NCBI RefSeq assembly: GCF_000069945.1
Contig: NC_010545.1
Coordinates: 620,001 to 684,000, forward strand
Direction: 5' to 3'
Origin: Corynebacterium urealyticum DSM 7109
Lineage (GTDB): Bacteria > Actinomycetota > Actinomycetes > Mycobacteriales > Mycobacteriaceae
DNA: 64,000 nt
Part shown: positions 54,128 to 64,000 of the stretch, in pieces
Numbering within the stretch: the stretch's first letter is position 1
How the letters are laid out: each line of letters begins with the position of its first letter
Notes under the pieces: generated by a model
What the model was told of the DNA's origin: nothing
What the model saw: only the letters and a program-made list of their open reading frames with translations
Databases searched by the model: none
Position numbers and translations under genes: made by a program

Positions 54128-54985
54128 ATGTCTAAGAAGAAACGCCCCACGCCTGTCCTGCCGGAGAGCATCGGAGCTCTCTTCGATTCCCACACCCACC
54201 TGGCCTCCACCATTGCCAAGGGGGCGCAGGAAGGGCAGGATCGCCGTGCTGCCACCGCAGAGCTGGTCGCCCGCGCCGGGCAGGCCGGGGTTGAGCGGAT
54301 CTGCACCGTCGGTGATGGGCTGGCCGAGACCGAGCTGGCGCTGGAAGCAGCGCAGCAGTTCGACAACGTCTGGGCCGCCTGCGCGATCCATCCCACCCGC
54401 GCCGACGAGCTGGATGAGGCGGCCAAGGCTCGGCTCACCGACATGGCGGCCAATGACCGTTGTGTGGCGATCGGGGAGACCGGCCTGGACGCGTACTGGA
54501 TCAAGCACGACGAGTCCACGCCTTCCCTCGAGGTGCAGGAAGCCGCGCTGCGCTGGCACATCGACCTCGCGGTCAACTCTGGCAAGCCACTAATGATCCA
54601 CAACCGCGAAGCCGACGAGGACCTGATGCGCATTCTCGCGGACGCCCCGCAGCCCAACGACGTCATCCTGCACTGCTTTTCCTCCCCGCTGGAGGTGGCA
54701 CGCGAGGCCATCGACCGTGGCTATGTGCTCTCTTTCGCGGGCAACGCGACTTTCAAGCGCAATGATGAACTGCGGGAGGCTGCGCGCCTGGCCCCGGCCG
54801 ACCAGATCCTTGTGGAAACGGATGCTCCCTATATGACCCCCGAGCCCTTCCGAGGGGCGTGCAACGAGCCGGGGTTCGTGGGATACACGGCCCGAGTGCT
54901 CGCTGAAGCGCGCGGCCAGTCGCCGGCGGAGTTCGTGGAACTCGCATGGGCGAATGCCAACCGGGTCTTTGGGCTCCAGGGTTAA
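54128..54985 (+). CDS. tatD: TatD family hydrolase
   Basis: A 285-residue metal-dependent amidohydrolase-fold nuclease. The metal ligands appear in FDSHTHL (about 20-26), AIGETGLDAYW (about 118-128), MIHNREADEDL (about 157-167), LHCFSSPLE (about 180-188) and VETDAPYMTPEPFRG (about 233-247). ATG 54128 is preferred over the GTG three codons earlier. It lies just downstream of metG. Confidence 0.95.
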   Translation: MSKKKRPTPVLPESIGALFDSHTHLASTIAKGAQEGQDRRAATAELVARAGQAGVERICTVGDGLAETELALEAAQQFDNVWAACAIHPTRADELDEAAKARLTDMAANDRCVAIGETGLDAYWIKHDESTPSLEVQEAALRWHIDLAVNSGKPLMIHNREADEDLMRILADAPQPNDVILHCFSSPLEVAREAIDRGYVLSFAGNATFKRNDELREAARLAPADQILVETDAPYMTPEPFRGACNEPGFVGYTARVLAEARGQSPAEFVELAWANANRVFGLQG

Positions 54986-56409
<1,424 letters not shown>

Positions 56410-56501
56410 AGCCCACCGGCGGCAAAACACAAAACTCACCGGCAGTCGTAGCGGGGAAGCATTTTCGCTCGCTACGCTGCCGGTCGTTTATATTCGAAGG
56501 C

Positions 56502-57473
56502 GTGAATGATGACGTGCGTGCCCAGGATGCCCCGGAGTTAGACGGGGGAGTATCGCTGCTCGGGCCGGTGGAGATCCGCCAGCTCGCCGAGGAGCTGGGG
56601 GTCAACCCCACTAAGAAGCTCGGCCAGAACTTCGTGCACGACCCCAACACGGTCCGCAAGATCCTGCACGCCGCAGATGTCGGCCCGCAGGACCACGTGA
56701 TCGAAGTTGGCCCCGGGCTGGGCTCCCTGACGCTAGCGTTGCTCGGCGCGGTGGGGGAGGTTACCGCGATCGAGATCGACCCGCTGTTGGCAGGACGTCT
56801 GCCGCGCACCGTCGCCGAGCACGCCGCCCCCGTCGCCGACAAACTCCACCTCATCCTCCGCGACGCCCTGAAAGTCACCGCTGCGGACTGGGCTGAACAG
56901 GGGCTGGCCGCACCCACCGCGCTGGTGGCGAACCTGCCCTATAACGTCTCCGTCCCGGTGCTGCTACACCTGCTGGAGCAGTTTCCCACGATCAGTCGGG
57001 TGCTCGTGATGGTGCAGCTGGAGGTCGCGGACCGGCTGGCGGCCAAGCCGGGCAGCAAGATTTACGGGGTGCCCAGCGTGAAGGCTCGCTACTTCGGCGA
57101 TACCTTCCGTGCCGCGACGATCGGCAAGAACGTCTTCTGGCCCGCGCCAAAGGTGGACTCCGGGCTGGTGCGCATCGACCGCTGGGGCGTGGGCGACAAG
57201 CCGGCTGCCCCGTGGGCCGAGGCGGTCGCTTCCTCCGGATTCGCTGAGGAGGTCGTGCGCGGGGAGACCTTCGCTCTGGCCGACGCAGCCTTTCTGCAGC
57301 GTCGTAAGACCCTGCGTGCCGCCCTCTCCGGCCACTTCGGTGGCGGCCAGCAGGCCGAGGACGTACTGCGAGCGGCAGGTATCGACCCGAAGCAGCGGGG
57401 GGAGAAGCTCGGTGCTGAGGAATTTTTGGCGCTTGCCCTGGCTAGCCTCGCGAGGAAGGAGGGCGAGCAGTGA
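56502..57473 (+). CDS. rsmA: 16S rRNA (adenine(1518)-N6/adenine(1519)-N6)-dimethyltransferase
   Basis: A 323-residue KsgA-type enzyme that dimethylates two adenines near the 3' end of 16S r[21 protein letters not shown] (about 38-55), SAM motif [13 protein letters not shown] (about 69-81), [14 protein letters not shown] (about 145-158, motif IV) and [14 protein letters not shown] (about 210-223). GTG 56502 is chosen for length and family fit; the longer frame reads back into the rpfB stop region. The ispE start overlaps its stop (GTGA). Confidence 0.94.
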   Translation: MNDDVRAQDAPELDGGVSLLGPVEIRQLAEELGVNPTKKLGQNFVHDPNTVRKILHAADVGPQDHVIEVGPGLGSLTLALLGAVGEVTAIEIDPLLAGRLPRTVAEHAAPVADKLHLILRDALKVTAADWAEQGLAAPTALVANLPYNVSVPVLLHLLEQFPTISRVLVMVQLEVADRLAAKPGSKIYGVPSVKARYFGDTFRAATIGKNVFWPAPKVDSGLVRIDRWGVGDKPAAPWAEAVASSGFAEEVVRGETFALADAAFLQRRKTLRAALSGHFGGGQQAEDVLRAAGIDPKQRGEKLGAEEFLALALASLARKEGEQ

Positions 57474-58522
57474 GCACGCAGCACCCCGGTGACGAGCGCG
57501 GGGACACCCCGCGCATCAGCGTGGCCGCCACCGCGCACGGCAAGATCAACCTCCACCTAGGGGTCGGCGACGTCCGGCCGGACGGGTACCACGAACTGGA
57601 AACCATCTTCCAAGCCGTAAGTCTCACGGAGACCGTGACCCTCACCGCGGTTCCGCGCGGAGCAGAACCTGAGCTCACCGTCGCGGGACCGGATGCCCAC
57701 CTCGTGCCGCGCGACCCCAGCAACCTCGCCTGGCGGGCCGTCGAGCTCGTCCGTGACCTGTGGTGCGAGCGCGCAGGGCTCTTGGAGGACCCCGCGGCCG
57801 ACCCGGCGACCCGCGCGCCGTTGGTGAGCATCCACATCGATAAGAACGTGCCCGTGGCCGGCGGGATGGCCGGTGGTTCCGCGGACGCTGCCGCAGCCCT
57901 CGTCGCCGCCGTGGAGTTCTACTTCGGCCGCCAGCCCCTGCCATATCCCACCCCGCGCAAGGCTGTGGCGCCCAGCCAGGCGGAGTTACTGCAGATCGCC
58001 GCCACCCTGGGCGCCGACGTGCCCTTCTGCGTGCTCGGCGGCACCGCGCTCGGGACCGCCCGCGGGGACGAGCTGATCAGCATCATGTCCCAGGGGCCGT
58101 ATCACTGGGCGATTGCCACCGACAAGCGCGGGCTGTCCACCCCGCAGGTCTTCGCGCAACTGGACCGCCAGCGGGAGGCCGCCCGCACCGGCAACCGGCC
58201 AGATATCCGCGCCCAAGGCATCGAGGAGTTGATGCGCGCGCTGGTGACCGGCGACCCCCATCAGCTCGCCCCGCTGCTGGTCAATGACCTGCAGGCCCCG
58301 GCGATCAGCCTGCTGCCCAGCCTGCGGCAAACGCTGGCGGTGGCCAAGGAGGCCGGCGCGCTCGCGGCCATCGTCTCCGGTTCCGGGCCATCCATCGCCA
58401 TGCTGTGCGAGGACGAGGCCAGCGCCGTGGAGGTCGCCACCGCCGTGTCCGTGGCGGGCAAGGCCAGCGCAACGGTCGTGACTAGTTCGCCCGCGCCGGG
58501 GGCGCGCGTGGTCCGCAGCTAG
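57470..58522 (+). CDS. ispE: 4-diphosphocytidyl-2-C-methyl-D-erythritol kinase
   Basis: A 350-residue GHMP kinase of the MEP isoprenoid pathway. [20 protein letters not shown] (about 24-43) gives substrate contacts; the ATP loop [17 protein letters not shown] (about 127-143) and [16 protein letters not shown] (about 302-317) are complete. Inserts near 105-118 and 163-175 make it about 40 residues longer than the usual length. GTG 57470, coupled to rsmA by four bases. Confidence 0.94.
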   Translation: MSTQHPGDERGDTPRISVAATAHGKINLHLGVGDVRPDGYHELETIFQAVSLTETVTLTAVPRGAEPELTVAGPDAHLVPRDPSNLAWRAVELVRDLWCERAGLLEDPAADPATRAPLVSIHIDKNVPVAGGMAGGSADAAAALVAAVEFYFGRQPLPYPTPRKAVAPSQAELLQIAATLGADVPFCVLGGTALGTARGDELISIMSQGPYHWAIATDKRGLSTPQVFAQLDRQREAARTGNRPDIRAQGIEELMRALVTGDPHQLAPLLVNDLQAPAISLLPSLRQTLAVAKEAGALAAIVSGSGPSIAMLCEDEASAVEVATAVSVAGKASATVVTSSPAPGARVVRS

Positions 58523-58604
58523 CCTGGAAGAAGCACAAGAAAACACAGCGCTGCGGCAACCCCGTCGTGAATGTGAAGAAATTAAAGGAGAGCGAAAACC
58601 CACC

Positions 58605-60449
58605 GTGGTGAACCTCATCAACCTGGAAAACGTCGAGAAGTCCTATGGCCTGAAAACCCTGCTGGACAAGGTCAGCCTCGGGATCAACGAGGGCGACCGC
58701 ATCGGCGTCGTGGGCCTCAACGGTGGCGGTAAGTCCACCCTCCTGAAGGTGATCTCCAAGCAGGTCCCCGCCGACGCGGGGCGGGTGTCCCACAACAACG
58801 ACCTGCGCCTGGCCATGGTCACCCAGGATGTTCTTCGAGAGTGCCTCACCGACCCGGAGAAGAAGGACCTGACAGTCGGGCAGGCTGTCCTCGACCCGCT
58901 GGGCATGGAGACCTACGAGTGGGCCTCCCAGCCCAAGGTGCGCCGCGTGCTGCACGGCCTGGGCATCGTGGAGCTCGGCCTGGATACCCCGGTCTCGCAG
59001 CTTTCCGGTGGTGAACGCCGCCGCACCGGCCTGGCCGCCGCCCTGGTTCAGGACCTCGACCTGCTCATCCTTGATGAGCCCACCAACCACCTCGACGTCG
59101 AGGGAGTCCAGTGGCTAGCCGAGCACATCCTGTCCCGCAATACCGCGCTGCTCGTCGTCACCCACGACCGTTGGTTCCTCGACACCGTCGCCACCTACAC
59201 CTGGGAGGTCCACGACGGGAAGGTGGACGTTTACGAGGGCGGCTACAACGACTGGACCTTCGCCCGAGCCGAGCGCACCCGCCAGGCCAACGCAGCCGAG
59301 CAGCGCCGCCAGAACCTCGCCCGCCGGGAGCTCGCCTGGCTGCGACGCGGGGCACCGGCCCGTACATCCAAGCCGCGCTACCGCATCGAGGCCGCCGAGG
59401 CCATCATCGCGGACGTCCCGCCGCTGCGCGACAGCGTGGAGCTGATGAGCTTCGCCGTCCGCCGGCAGGGTAAGAAGGTCATCGACCTGGAGGATGCCAG
59501 CATCAGCACGCCGGACGGTCGGCGCCTCATCGAGCACCTCACGTGGCGTCTGGGGCCCGGTGAGCGCATCGGCCTGGTGGGGGTCAACGGCTCTGGCAAG
59601 ACCACTCTGCTGCGCACGCTGGCGGGCGACTACCCGCTGGACTCAGGCAAGCGCATCGAGGGCAAGACCGTGCGCATCGGTTGGCTCCGGCAGGAGCTCG
59701 ACGATCTGGACCCGGAGCGCCGTCTGCTGGACACCGTCACGGACGTGGCGAGCTACGTGACGATCGGGGAGAAGGAGATCTCGGCCTCCCAGCTGGCCGA
59801 GCGGCTGGGCTTCAGCCCGAAGCGGCAGCGCACGCCGGTGAAGGACCTCTCCGGTGGTGAGCGCCGCCGTCTGCAGCTGACCCGAGTGCTCATGAGCGAA
59901 CCCAACGTACTGCTGCTCGACGAGCCCACCAACGACCTGGACATCGACACCCTCCAGGAACTGGAGACGCTGCTGGACAACTGGGCTGGCACCCTCGTGG
60001 TCATCTCCCACGACCGCTACCTCATTGAACGGCTCTGCGACTCCACCTGGGCGCTCTTCGGCGATGGGGAGCTGACAAACCTCCCCGGCGGCATCGAGCA
60101 GTACCTCACGCTGCGCGCCGAGCAAGCCAAGGCCGACGGCACGGATGAAAACTCCATGAACCTGGGTGGCCAGGGCGGCGACGTCGAGAAAGCAGAAAAG
60201 AAGGAATCTAGCGGCCTGAGTGCCCAGGAAGACCGCGAGCTGCGGAAGCAGATGAACGCCGCGGAGCGGAAGATGGCGAAGCTGGCCGAAAAGATCACGG
60301 GGCTTGAAGAGGAGATGGCCGCGGCAGCCGAGGCCATGGACCACGAAAAGCTCGCCGAGCTCAACGAGGCGCTGCAGGCCGCCAACGATGAGCACGAGGA
60401 GCTGGAAATGGAGTGGCTGGAGGCCGCCGAGCGCCGCGAAAACGCCTAG
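58605..60449 (+). CDS. ABC-F family ATP-binding cassette protein
   Basis: A 614-residue soluble protein with two ABC domains and no membrane segments, expected to act on the ribosome. First cassette: GLNGGGKST (about 37-45), QLSGGERRR, LLILDEPTNHLD; second: GVNGSGKTT (about 326-334), DLSGGERRRLQL, VLLLDEPTNDLD. The interdomain linker (about 220-260) is basic and Arg-rich, and the C-terminal 80 residues are a coiled coil (MNAAERKMAKLAEKITGLEE). This Uup/EttA-type layout does not prove antibiotic resistance. GTG 58605 follows AAAGGAGAGC. Confidence 0.94.
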   Translation: MVNLINLENVEKSYGLKTLLDKVSLGINEGDRIGVVGLNGGGKSTLLKVISKQVPADAGRVSHNNDLRLAMVTQDVLRECLTDPEKKDLTVGQAVLDPLGMETYEWASQPKVRRVLHGLGIVELGLDTPVSQLSGGERRRTGLAAALVQDLDLLILDEPTNHLDVEGVQWLAEHILSRNTALLVVTHDRWFLDTVATYTWEVHDGKVDVYEGGYNDWTFARAERTRQANAAEQRRQNLARRELAWLRRGAPARTSKPRYRIEAAEAIIADVPPLRDSVELMSFAVRRQGKKVIDLEDASISTPDGRRLIEHLTWRLGPGERIGLVGVNGSGKTTLLRTLAGDYPLDSGKRIEGKTVRIGWLRQELDDLDPERRLLDTVTDVASYVTIGEKEISASQLAERLGFSPKRQRTPVKDLSGGERRRLQLTRVLMSEPNVLLLDEPTNDLDIDTLQELETLLDNWAGTLVVISHDRYLIERLCDSTWALFGDGELTNLPGGIEQYLTLRAEQAKADGTDENSMNLGGQGGDVEKAEKKESSGLSAQEDRELRKQMNAAERKMAKLAEKITGLEEEMAAAAEAMDHEKLAELNEALQAANDEHEELEMEWLEAAERRENA

Positions 60450-60599
60450 CCACCTGCGGGCGCTCGCCCTCTTCCTCGGTCATCAGTACCTTCTCCCCAC
60501 TGGGATTCAATCATCCGTACCAAGCAGAACATCGCGCCAATGGCCTGCTTGATCTTCGGGTTTCCCTAATGGGAGCTTTCGTGGCGAGGAAGCGGAACA

Positions 60600-61313
60600 C
60601 TACTGGAGGCATGATTCTTCAGTGCCACCAGCCTGAATACATTTCCAGAAATTTGCGGTCGCGTCGTGCTCGATGTTGCCGGTGGTGGACATAGGTACTT
60701 CGCCCTTAGGCACGAACTTTTCCGTGTTCAGTGGCCCTACGTCTTCCGGCTGCGGTGCCGGAGCTTCTGGCTGTGGCGCAGGGGTTTCTAGGCCTCTAGG
60801 GGTCGAACTCTTAAGTTCCTCTCCCAGAGGTTTGATGTCTTCGACCTTGATTTTCTGCCCGAGTAGGTAGACATAGTCGGTATTCTCGGCGACTTCCCAG
60901 GAGCCGTATACCTTCATGCTGTGTCCCTCGTCGAGTGTGCTGCTCCAGTCCTCGTAGCCGGAGTCTGCGTCGTCGCAGACGTTGGCCTGTGCTGGAGGCT
61001 CGGTGTCCCTGTCTCTGTTGATGGTGGCGGGGTCGTCCAGCATCGTCCACCCGTTTTCGGCGGTGTCAAGTGTGAAGTGCCCCTTGATCTGAAGCAGGCT
61101 GTTTCCGGGTTTGATGGTGCGAGGGTCGTAGTCCTTCATCCCGTAGTCGCAGGAGCCGCCGAGGGTGATGGTTTCTATCTTGAGTTCGCCCTCGCAGGGG
61201 AGGTGTGAGTAGCAAGTGATGGGGAGGGGGTCGGCGATGTTGTGTTCTTCGGAGCTGCAGCCTGCGATGAGGAGGGGGACGGCGAGGATTGCTGGGATGA
61301 TGCGGGCCTTCAT
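60600..61313 (-). CDS. Putative lipoprotein of the phage-type cassette
   Basis: A 237-residue lipoprotein. Signal MKARIIPAILAVPLLIAGCSS with the lipobox LIAGC puts the lipidated Cys at residue 19. The mature part has several Cys (CYSHLPCEG, GGSCDYG, VCDDADS), no known domain, a Pro/Ala repeat APQPEAPAPQPED near 185-197, and ends with KCIQAGGTEESCLQ. ATG 61313 follows AGGAAG. Lipoproteins at this place in actinophage immunity modules can block superinfection; that role is an inference from the neighbours. Confidence 0.75.
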   Translation of the reverse strand: MKARIIPAILAVPLLIAGCSSEEHNIADPLPITCYSHLPCEGELKIETITLGGSCDYGMKDYDPRTIKPGNSLLQIKGHFTLDTAENGWTMLDDPATINRDRDTEPPAQANVCDDADSGYEDWSSTLDEGHSMKVYGSWEVAENTDYVYLLGQKIKVEDIKPLGEELKSSTPRGLETPAPQPEAPAPQPEDVGPLNTEKFVPKGEVPMSTTGNIEHDATANFWKCIQAGGTEESCLQ

Positions 61314-61324
61314 GGTTTTTCTTC

Positions 61325-61718
61325 CTAGTGGGTTAGTGCTTGGCGCATGTAGACGGCGAGTAGGTGCTGGGTGACTGCGAGTTCGTCGGCGAGTTCTTGC
61401 TGGTCGCCTTAGCACCCCGGTACGCCGTAGCGAAGGTCGCGCGGGGGATCAGCAGGCGGGCGGCGTACTCGTCGGTGCGGGCTTCTTGTCCTTGGTCGTA
61501 GTGTCCGTTGCCAGTCGGCTCGTCGCCGTAGTACGCGTGCCCCAGCTCGTGGGCGAGCGTGGACCGATATTGGGTGATACTCATGCCGCGTCTGGTGCTG
61601 ATCGTGCGGGGCTTGTGGTGGTAGTAGCCCTTCGCCCCGCCCGTGTGGCGTACGAGGCGTAAACCAAGTTCGCGGGCGTGGTCATGGAGGTCAGGGGCAG
61701 GTGGGGGTGTTCATTCAC
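61325..61718 (-). pseudogene. ImmA/IrrE family metallopeptidase, broken by two frameshifts
   Basis: Remains of a phage-type ImmA/IrrE peptidase, the enzyme that cleaves the partner repressor. The middle frame is clear: TLAHELGHAYYGDE (zinc motif HExxH) and EARTDEYAARLLIP. Upstream, the same frame continues without a start to a stop, but GTG 61718 (VNEHPHLPLTS) opens another frame that joins it at about 61680 (DHARELGLRLVRHTG). Downstream, the family-like end QQELADELAVTQHLLAVYMR lies in a third frame after about 61412 and stops at 61325. The gene is thus most likely inactive, with an intact 83-codon middle part (61333-61584). Confidence 0.7.
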
Positions 61719-61756
61719 CGTTCCTTCGCCGTGGCCGTGCCCGGGGGTGGGGCGTG

Positions 61757-62221
61757 TTAGTACTGTTTCCAGACTTGAGCGCTGCTGCTTTCGACCTCTC
61801 CGTCGGAGTAAATGTCAGCGGTGCACGCGTACTCCATCCGCACGGGGGTCCCAAAGCCGTTGGGGAAGTCCACAACGCCTTCTGCGGTGTAGGTTCGGGG
61901 ACTGTCTAGCCAGTCGTTGGCGGTGGCCGGCTTGGGGCCGTCGTCGGGGAAGGTAACGCCACCTGGGTACTTGGCGCGCTTTTCGACATCTTCGATGCAG
62001 GCCGCTTTGGCGCGTTCGAGATCGAGATCGTCTGACTTCGTTTTGACGTAGTAGAGGCTGAGGGCCGTGGCTACAGCGAGGGCGAGGAGTGCGAGCAGGA
62101 CGGCCGTAAGGATTCTCATTGTCGACGAGTTTCCGGTGGCCGGGCTGAGGTGGGCCGATGGTGGGTAGCCCGGGTTGTGGGTCGTTGGTGGGTAGCCCGG
62201 GTTGTGTTTTTGGTTGGTCAT
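61757..62221 (-). CDS. Small membrane protein of the phage-type cassette
   Basis: A 154-residue protein I do not recognise. The N-terminus repeats HNPGYPP twice (residues 6-12 and 15-21), one hydrophobic helix spans about 37-57 (ILTAVLLALLALAVATALSL), and the rest is soluble and outside, with single Cys residues near 75 and 132. A further ATG at residue 35 could also serve as start. It lies 11 bp downstream of the HTH gene, hence in one transcript with it. Confidence 0.65.
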   Translation of the reverse strand: MTNQKHNPGYPPTTHNPGYPPSAHLSPATGNSSTMRILTAVLLALLALAVATALSLYYVKTKSDDLDLERAKAACIEDVEKRAKYPGGVTFPDDGPKPATANDWLDSPRTYTAEGVVDFPNGFGTPVRMEYACTADIYSDGEVESSSAQVWKQY

Positions 62222-62231
62222 GGGTGCTGCC

Positions 62232-62663
62232 TTATGGGGTATCGAAGGGGTCGTCGTGGTGAGGGTTGCGTAGCGCGTCTTCGTCGGGGCTGAAATCCGC
62301 CACGGCGTGGAGGTGCGGGGTGGCGCTGCGCGCTTCTAGCTCGTCGATGAGAGGGGCGTGAGTAGCGGGGTTCAGCTTCCGAGCTAGTTCTAGTGCAAGA
62401 TAACCCGGTTCAGCCGTGGCGACTAGGGCGCCGTCAGAGTCGAGGTAGTTCGTAACTTCTGCGTGGGTGATGTAATCGAGTTCCACCAGAGCGATGACGG
62501 GGTTCACGTCGAGGGCGCGGCAGATTGTGATGAGGTCACCTGCATCGAGTTGAGCGTTCAGCCGCTTGTTGGCCGTTTTGCGCGTTACGCCCAAAACATT
62601 TGCGATGTCTTGGTCGTAGATGGGGCGCTTGGCGGCTTCTGACAGCCACTGCTTGATATCCAC
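62232..62663 (-). CDS. HTH DNA-binding protein, phage repressor-like
   Basis: A 143-residue protein. The N-terminal helix-turn-helix is visible in IYDQDIANVLGVTRKTANKRLN (about 15-36, split), followed by AGDLITICRALDVNPVIALVEL (about 42-63, split), the pattern of Xre-like phage regulators. The C-terminal half is without a known domain. It is the promoter-proximal gene of the leftward cassette HTH - membrane protein - ImmA/IrrE - lipoprotein, i.e. the lysogeny module layout of actinobacterial prophages. A palindrome CCCATATGGG (62714-62723) lies upstream. Confidence 0.75.
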   Translation of the reverse strand: MDIKQWLSEAAKRPIYDQDIANVLGVTRKTANKRLNAQLDAGDLITICRALDVNPVIALVELDYITHAEVTNYLDSDGALVATAEPGYLALELARKLNPATHAPLIDELEARSATPHLHAVADFSPDEDALRNPHHDDPFDTP

Positions 62664-63112
62664 ACCGGAATCGTAATGTGTAGTTTCCTGCCCATCAAAT
62701 ACATCTTTAGGTACCCATATGGGCGATCATGTGTCCGCGTGAGAGTAATTACCGTCGCATGACTAGGGGTTAGGTTACAGGTAATCGAGGAAATAGGAGA
62801 TGAAGATAATGCTTCTACTGTCGATCGATGAGATTGACCGGGGTTAACTGACTTCATTGCATTACCTCGTGCATCGGCCTGGAAGAGAAAACGGGGGCGC
62901 CCAAGACATGGACTAAGGCCGTCTTGAATCAGTAGTTCGCCCAAAAGACCCTTATCGCGCCCAGTGCGGGGAGGATCTTTCGTGCCTAAAATCCCGCAAA
63001 AATCCCGCACGCGGTGCGATAGCGACCATAACCACGGCACCAGTGGCACTAGTGGTACGCCCCTGACCAGCAGAAATAGCGAACCCGCAGGTGGGCAAGT
63101 ACCGTCGAAATT
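62664..63112. other. Gene-free region with operator and possible integrase relic
   Basis: 449 bp. Palindrome CCCATATGGG at 62714-62723 may be the HTH protein's operator. At 62986-63009, read on the minus strand, the bases encode CGIFAGF and a stop, with a duplicated AAAATCCCGC unit; such tails occur in some actinobacterial integrases, so this may be all that remains of one. Nothing else was recognised. Confidence 0.4.
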
Positions 63113-63436
63113 ATGATTCTCATTAATGTTCGATTCAAGCCCCTGGACGAGTACGTGGAGAACTTCCGCGAGCACGTCGCGGAGTTCACCGAGGCTACCC
63201 GCAAGGAGCCGGGCTGCCTCTGGTTCGACTGGTTCCGCAACACGGATGACCCGAGCGAGTACATCCTCATCGAGGCTTTCGAGGACGATGCCGCGGAGGC
63301 ACACGTGAACTCCGAGCACTTCAAAAAGGCCACGGAACTGTTCCCGAAGATCCTCAAGGAGACCCCGCAGATCATCAACACGCTGATCCCGGGCAAGACT
63401 GAGTGGGATCGCATGGCGGAGTTCCAGGTCGACTAA
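63113..63436 (+). CDS. Antibiotic biosynthesis monooxygenase-type (ABM) domain protein
   Basis: A 107-residue protein with a single dimeric alpha-beta barrel (ABM) domain: ILINVRFKPLDEYVENFREHV at the start, CLWFDWFRNTDDPSEYILIEAFED (about 35-58, split), and HVNSEHFKKATELFP (about 64-78). Family members are small quinol or heme-type monooxygenases; no substrate is known. ATG 63113 directly follows an AT-rich stretch. The downstream gene for CoA-ester hydrolysis begins 84 bp later. Confidence 0.85.
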   Translation: MILINVRFKPLDEYVENFREHVAEFTEATRKEPGCLWFDWFRNTDDPSEYILIEAFEDDAAEAHVNSEHFKKATELFPKILKETPQIINTLIPGKTEWDRMAEFQVD

Positions 63437-63520
63437 AATTATCGTGGCGGCGCGCCGGGAAACCCGGCCCGTCGCCACAGCTATATCTAGCGAAAAAACG
63501 ATCAACTAAGGGTGGGTATC

Positions 63521-64000
63521 GTGACGCAGTTTATTTCCACAGTGGTTGAAGGACGGACGGGCATCATCGAGCTCAACCGTCCAAAGGCGCTGAACTCCCT
63601 CAATCCGGAGATGATCACGGGGATCCGTGAGGCCGTGGATGCCTGGTTGGACGACGCGGCCGTCGAGCAGGTCCTCATCCGTTCCAGCAGCGAGCGGGCG
63701 TTCTGCGCCGGGGGCGATGTCCGATCCGTGGCCGAGGAGGACGCCGCCGGCTTCCACCAGTCCGGGGACGAGTTCTTTACGGAGGAGTACGGGCTGAACC
63801 GCCGCCTGGCTACCTACCCAAAGCCTATCGTCGCCGTCTGGCAGGGCGTGGTGATGGGTGGCGGCTTCGGGATCTCCGCCCACGGCTCCCATCGCGTCGT
63901 CGGACCCAAGGTGATGGCTGCGATGCCGGAGGCGGCGATCGCTTTCGTTCCGGACGTCGGCATGACCCACCGCCTGAACAATCTCACGCCCCCGGAGGGG
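63521..64000 (+). CDS. 3-hydroxyisobutyryl-CoA hydrolase-like protein, cut by window end
   Basis: The first 160 residues of a crotonase-fold enzyme; no stop before the window edge. ELNRPKALNSLNPEMI (about 18-33), the oxyanion-hole motif RAFCAGGDVRSVAEED (about 61-76) and GVVMGGGFGISAHGSHRVV (about 109-127) followed by AMPEAAIAFVPDVGMTH are the pattern of valine-pathway 3-hydroxyisobutyryl-CoA hydrolases. Plain enoyl-CoA hydratase is the alternative. GTG 63521 follows AAGGGTGGG. Confidence 0.88.
   Translation, partial: MTQFISTVVEGRTGIIELNRPKALNSLNPEMITGIREAVDAWLDDAAVEQVLIRSSSERAFCAGGDVRSVAEEDAAGFHQSGDEFFTEEYGLNRRLATYPKPIVAVWQGVVMGGGFGISAHGSHRVVGPKVMAAMPEAAIAFVPDVGMTHRLNNLTPPEG

Noticed and set aside
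58605..60449. Antibiotic-resistance ABC-F gene
   Set aside because: Position after ispE is conserved core genome, and the linker gives no resistance signature; a housekeeping role is more likely.
62150..62215. CRISPR-like or tandem repeat array
   Set aside because: The repeated bases encode HNPGYPP twice within a gene; only two units, so it is a small coding duplication.

Overview
The window is chromosomal DNA of a high-GC actinobacterium, almost certainly a Corynebacterium. The gene order from 35.5 to 60.4 kb (mprA-mprB-pepD-moaB, mscL, 5-formyl-THF cyclo-ligase, galU, glp/moeA, rimJ, glpR, pmt, rsmI, metG, tatD, rpfB, rsmA, ispE, ABC-F) follows the Mycobacterium tuberculosis Rv0981-Rv1011 order. 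An IS1249-type element, an MntR-like operator of the corynebacterial type and a Glp/GlpR pair narrow this to Corynebacterium. Species cannot be fixed from the sequence alone.

Layout. 0-3.2 kb: a UPF0182 membrane protein and an initiator tRNA gene. 3.3-12.8 kb: a 9.5-kb mobile element integrated in the 3' half of that tRNA-fMet gene and bounded by 38-bp perfect direct repeats. It carries an IS1249-like element whose right inverted repeat is split by an IS3-family element, a MerR regulator divergent from a SulP anion transporter with a perfect operator dyad between them, a mobC-mobA-mobB-like mobilization operon with a candidate oriT, and a tyrosine integrase next to the right repeat. No replication or conjugation (T4SS) gene is seen, so it is best described as an integrative mobilizable element.

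12.8-31.6 kb: small membrane, cupin and flavin-split-barrel proteins, an AI-2E exporter, a Zn/Mn ABC transporter (ATPase plus a permease-binding-protein fusion that carries a frameshift) behind an MntR-like palindrome, a secreted serine protease, chorismate mutase, PcrA helicase, an M23 endopeptidase, perM-purN-purH, a thiolase, an AEC carrier and an RDD protein. 31.9-35.3 kb: DUF1846 and two divergent clusters of cysteine-poor (zinc-independent type) ribosomal proteins S18, S14, L33, L28 / L31, L32.

35.5-60.4 kb: envelope stress (MprAB, HtrA protease), cell division (Glp and its membrane receptor GlpR), cell envelope (GalU, Pmt, RpfB), osmotic response (MscL, BCCT carrier) and core translation or isoprenoid genes. 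60.6-62.7 kb: a decayed phage-type immunity cassette (lipoprotein, doubly frameshifted ImmA/IrrE peptidase, membrane protein, HTH protein), followed by a gene-free stretch with a possible integrase 3' relic. The window ends in a small monooxygenase and a 3-hydroxyisobutyryl-CoA hydrolase gene cut by the window edge.

The best candidates for unusual biology are all in the tRNA-borne element: a 521-bp out-of-frame overlap of relaxase and MobB-like genes, an integrase frame without a canonical start codon for its first domain, and the nested insertion sequences.
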